22,719 nucleotides of DNA, from NCBI GenBank assembly GCA_031383745.1, contig JANMZX010000194.1, positions 1 to 22,719 of the forward strand, given 5' to 3'. Numbering within the stretch: position 1 is the stretch's first letter; the number at the start of each line of letters is the position of its first letter. The notes beneath the pieces are model-generated. The model saw only the letters and a list, made by a program, of their open reading frames with translations. It was not told the DNA's origin and did not search any database. Both the position numbers and the translations under genes were made by a program. This document shows, piece by piece, positions 21,244 to 22,719 of the stretch. The stretch is from CAISIP01 sp031383745. Its GTDB lineage: Bacteria > Pseudomonadota > Gammaproteobacteria > Burkholderiales > Burkholderiaceae_C.

Positions 21244-22719
21244 ATGACAGTCACCCGCCGTACCCTGGCCCAGGCCACCGCGCTGATGGCGCTGAGCCCC
21301 TGGGCCCTGAGCCAGGCCCAGTCCCAGCGTGGCCGCGACAGCGTGGTGCTGGGCATGGTCCTCGAGCCCACCAGCCTGGACCCGACCATGGCGCCCGCAG
21401 CGGTGATCGGCGAGGTCATGCACTACAACGTGTTCGAAGGCCTGACCAAGATCAGCTCCGCAGGATCGGTGCAGCCGCTGCTGGCGCTGGACTGGACCGG
21501 CGAGCCCGACGGCAAGACCTATACCTTCCGCCTGCGGCCGGGTGTGAAGTTCCAGGACGGCGCGCCCTTCGATGCCGCCGCGGTGAAATTCAGCTTCGAC
21601 CGCGCCAAGGCACCGGACAGCACCAACAAGGCCAAGAAGGCGGTGTTCGACAACATCGCGCTGGTCAGCACGCCCGCGCCCGACGTCGTCATCCTGACAC
21701 TGACCAACCCCGACGCCACGCTGCCCTTCCGCCTGGGCGAGGCCACGGCCGTGATCCTCAGCCCGGGCAGCGCCACCAATGCGGCCACGCAGCCAGTGGG
21801 CACCGGCCCGTTCAAGCTCGACAGCTGGCAGAAGGGCACGGCCATCACGCTGGTCAAGTGGGACGGCTACCGCGATGCGGCGGCCATCAAGCTGCGGCGG
21901 GCCAGCTTTCGCTTCATCAACGACAACGCGGCCCAGGTCGCTGCGCTGCTGGCCGGTGACATCGACGGCATGCCACGCTTCGGCGCGGTCGAGGCGCTGG
22001 CCCAGTTCAAGGGCAACCCGCGCTTCGTGGTCGAGCAGGGCAGCACTGCCGGCAAGGGCCTGCTGGCCATCAACAACCGACGCAAGCCGCTGGACGATGT
22101 GCGGGTGCGCCGCGCCATCAGCCACGCCATCGAACGCCAGGCCTTCATCGACGCCGTGCTGCAGGGCCTGGGCCGGCCCATCGGCAGCCATGCCGCGCCC
22201 ACCGACGTGGGCTATGTCGACCTGACCGGGCTCTACCCCTTCAGCCCGGACAAGGCGCGCGCGCTGCTCAAGGAGGCCGGCGTGGCCTCGCCGCTGAACC
22301 TGACGCTGACCTGTCCGCCGCCGAACTACGCCCGCAAGGGCGGCGAGGTGGTGGCCGCCATGCTGGCCAAGGTCGGCATCAACGCCAAGATCGAGAACGT
22401 GGAATGGGCGCAGTGGCTGTCGGGCCCGTTCAAGGGCCAGTTCGACCTGACGCTGATCAACCATGTCGAGCCCTTGGACTATGTGCAGTACGCCAACCCC
22501 GACTACTACTGGGGCTACCGCAGTGCGGCCTTCGACGCGCTGGTGAAAAAGCGCGCCGAGGCGCCTCGCGGTGCGCCGCAGCTCAAGCTCTACGGTGACA
22601 TCCAGCGCCAGCTCGCCGCCGACGCAGTCAACGCCTGGATCTTCAACCCGGCCCAGGTCTCGGTGGCGCGGCGTGGCCTGAAGGGCCTGTGGAACAGCTC
22701 GCCGATCTTTGCCAACGAC
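21244..22719 (+). CDS. ABC transporter substrate-binding protein, family 5 (partial, 3' end outside the window)
   Basis: 492 residues are visible and no stop is reached. The N-terminus MTVTRRTLAQATALMALSPW has a twin-arginine-like start and a hydrophobic stretch, cleaved perhaps after LSQA, so export may be by Tat. The mature part is a DppA/OppA-type binding protein: SLDPTMAPA, YNVFEGLTKI, FRLRPGVKFQDGAPFDAAAVKFSFDRA, PVGTGPFKL and the late run GLKGLWNSSPIFAND, which usually stands close to the C-terminus. So only a few residues are likely missing. The ribosome binding site GAAGGA (21230-21235) is 8 nt before the ATG. It would deliver substrate to the permeases at 15645-17437. Confidence 0.93.
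   Translation, partial: MTVTRRTLAQATALMALSPWALSQAQSQRGRDSVVLGMVLEPTSLDPTMAPAAVIGEVMHYNVFEGLTKISSAGSVQPLLALDWTGEPDGKTYTFRLRPGVKFQDGAPFDAAAVKFSFDRAKAPDSTNKAKKAVFDNIALVSTPAPDVVILTLTNPDATLPFRLGEATAVILSPGSATNAATQPVGTGPFKLDSWQKGTAITLVKWDGYRDAAAIKLRRASFRFINDNAAQVAALLAGDIDGMPRFGAVEALAQFKGNPRFVVEQGSTAGKGLLAINNRRKPLDDVRVRRAISHAIERQAFIDAVLQGLGRPIGSHAAPTDVGYVDLTGLYPFSPDKARALLKEAGVASPLNLTLTCPPPNYARKGGEVVAAMLAKVGINAKIENVEWAQWLSGPFKGQFDLTLINHVEPLDYVQYANPDYYWGYRSAAFDALVKKRAEAPRGAPQLKLYGDIQRQLAADAVNAWIFNPAQVSVARRGLKGLWNSSPIFAND

Noticed and set aside
20782..22464. 560-codon minus-strand ORF opposite the DppF-like ATPase and the binding protein
   Set aside because: Antisense to both genes with clear motifs; shadow caused by strong G/C at third positions.

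Overview
The window reads as a stretch of chromosome from a high-GC betaproteobacterium, most likely order Burkholderiales and perhaps near Comamonadaceae. The evidence is the gene order hrcA | nadK-recN-rapZ | mutY-GTPase-mutM | TPR-lolB-ispE-tRNA(Gln)-prs-rplY-pth, protein sequences typical of that order, and a second-type IF-1 gene. No phage genes, insertion-sequence genes or CRISPR arrays were seen.

Left part (1-15477), core genes. After a cut-off gene tail (2-151) comes a CAT-anticodon tRNA on the minus strand (172-248), whose body fits tRNA-Ile2 better than elongator tRNA-Met. The heat-shock repressor gene hrcA (minus) diverges from nadK-recN-rapZ (NAD kinase, DNA repair SMC-like ATPase, RNase adapter). 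Converging on rapZ is a minus-strand run of mutM, a dynamin-like GTPase and mutY, so two enzymes of 8-oxoguanine repair flank a membrane-type GTPase. Divergent from mutM is an envelope and isoprenoid run: a secreted TPR protein, lolB and ispE. The ispE stop codon runs into the first bases of tRNA-Gln(TTG). Then follow prs, a likely terminator, a structured leader, rplY (L25/CTC with an Ala/Lys/Pro tail), a strong terminator, pth, a secreted DUF4124-like protein, and a converging 4Fe-4S ferredoxin gene. The gap between those last two genes holds a long imperfect palindrome of about 139 bp.

Right part (15645-22719), accessory transport. Two DppB/DppC-type permeases are separated from their two ATPases and the periplasmic binding protein by about 1.6 kb. 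That insert holds a 458-bp non-coding, palindrome-rich stretch, a small unrecognised ORF, an IF-1 gene and a CYTH-domain (CyaB/ThTPase-like) gene. The CYTH gene overlaps the first ATPase gene by ATGA, so it looks translationally tied to the transporter. The binding-protein gene runs off the right end. This half looks richer in G/C and breaks the expected ferredoxin-coaD order, so it may be a rearranged or acquired block.

Items most worth following up are the split transporter operon with its IF-1/CYTH/small-ORF insert, the leader before the small ORF, the rplY leader with mutually exclusive pairings at its ribosome binding site, and the 15.1-kb palindrome. Family calls rest on motif recognition from the sequence alone; no searches were run.
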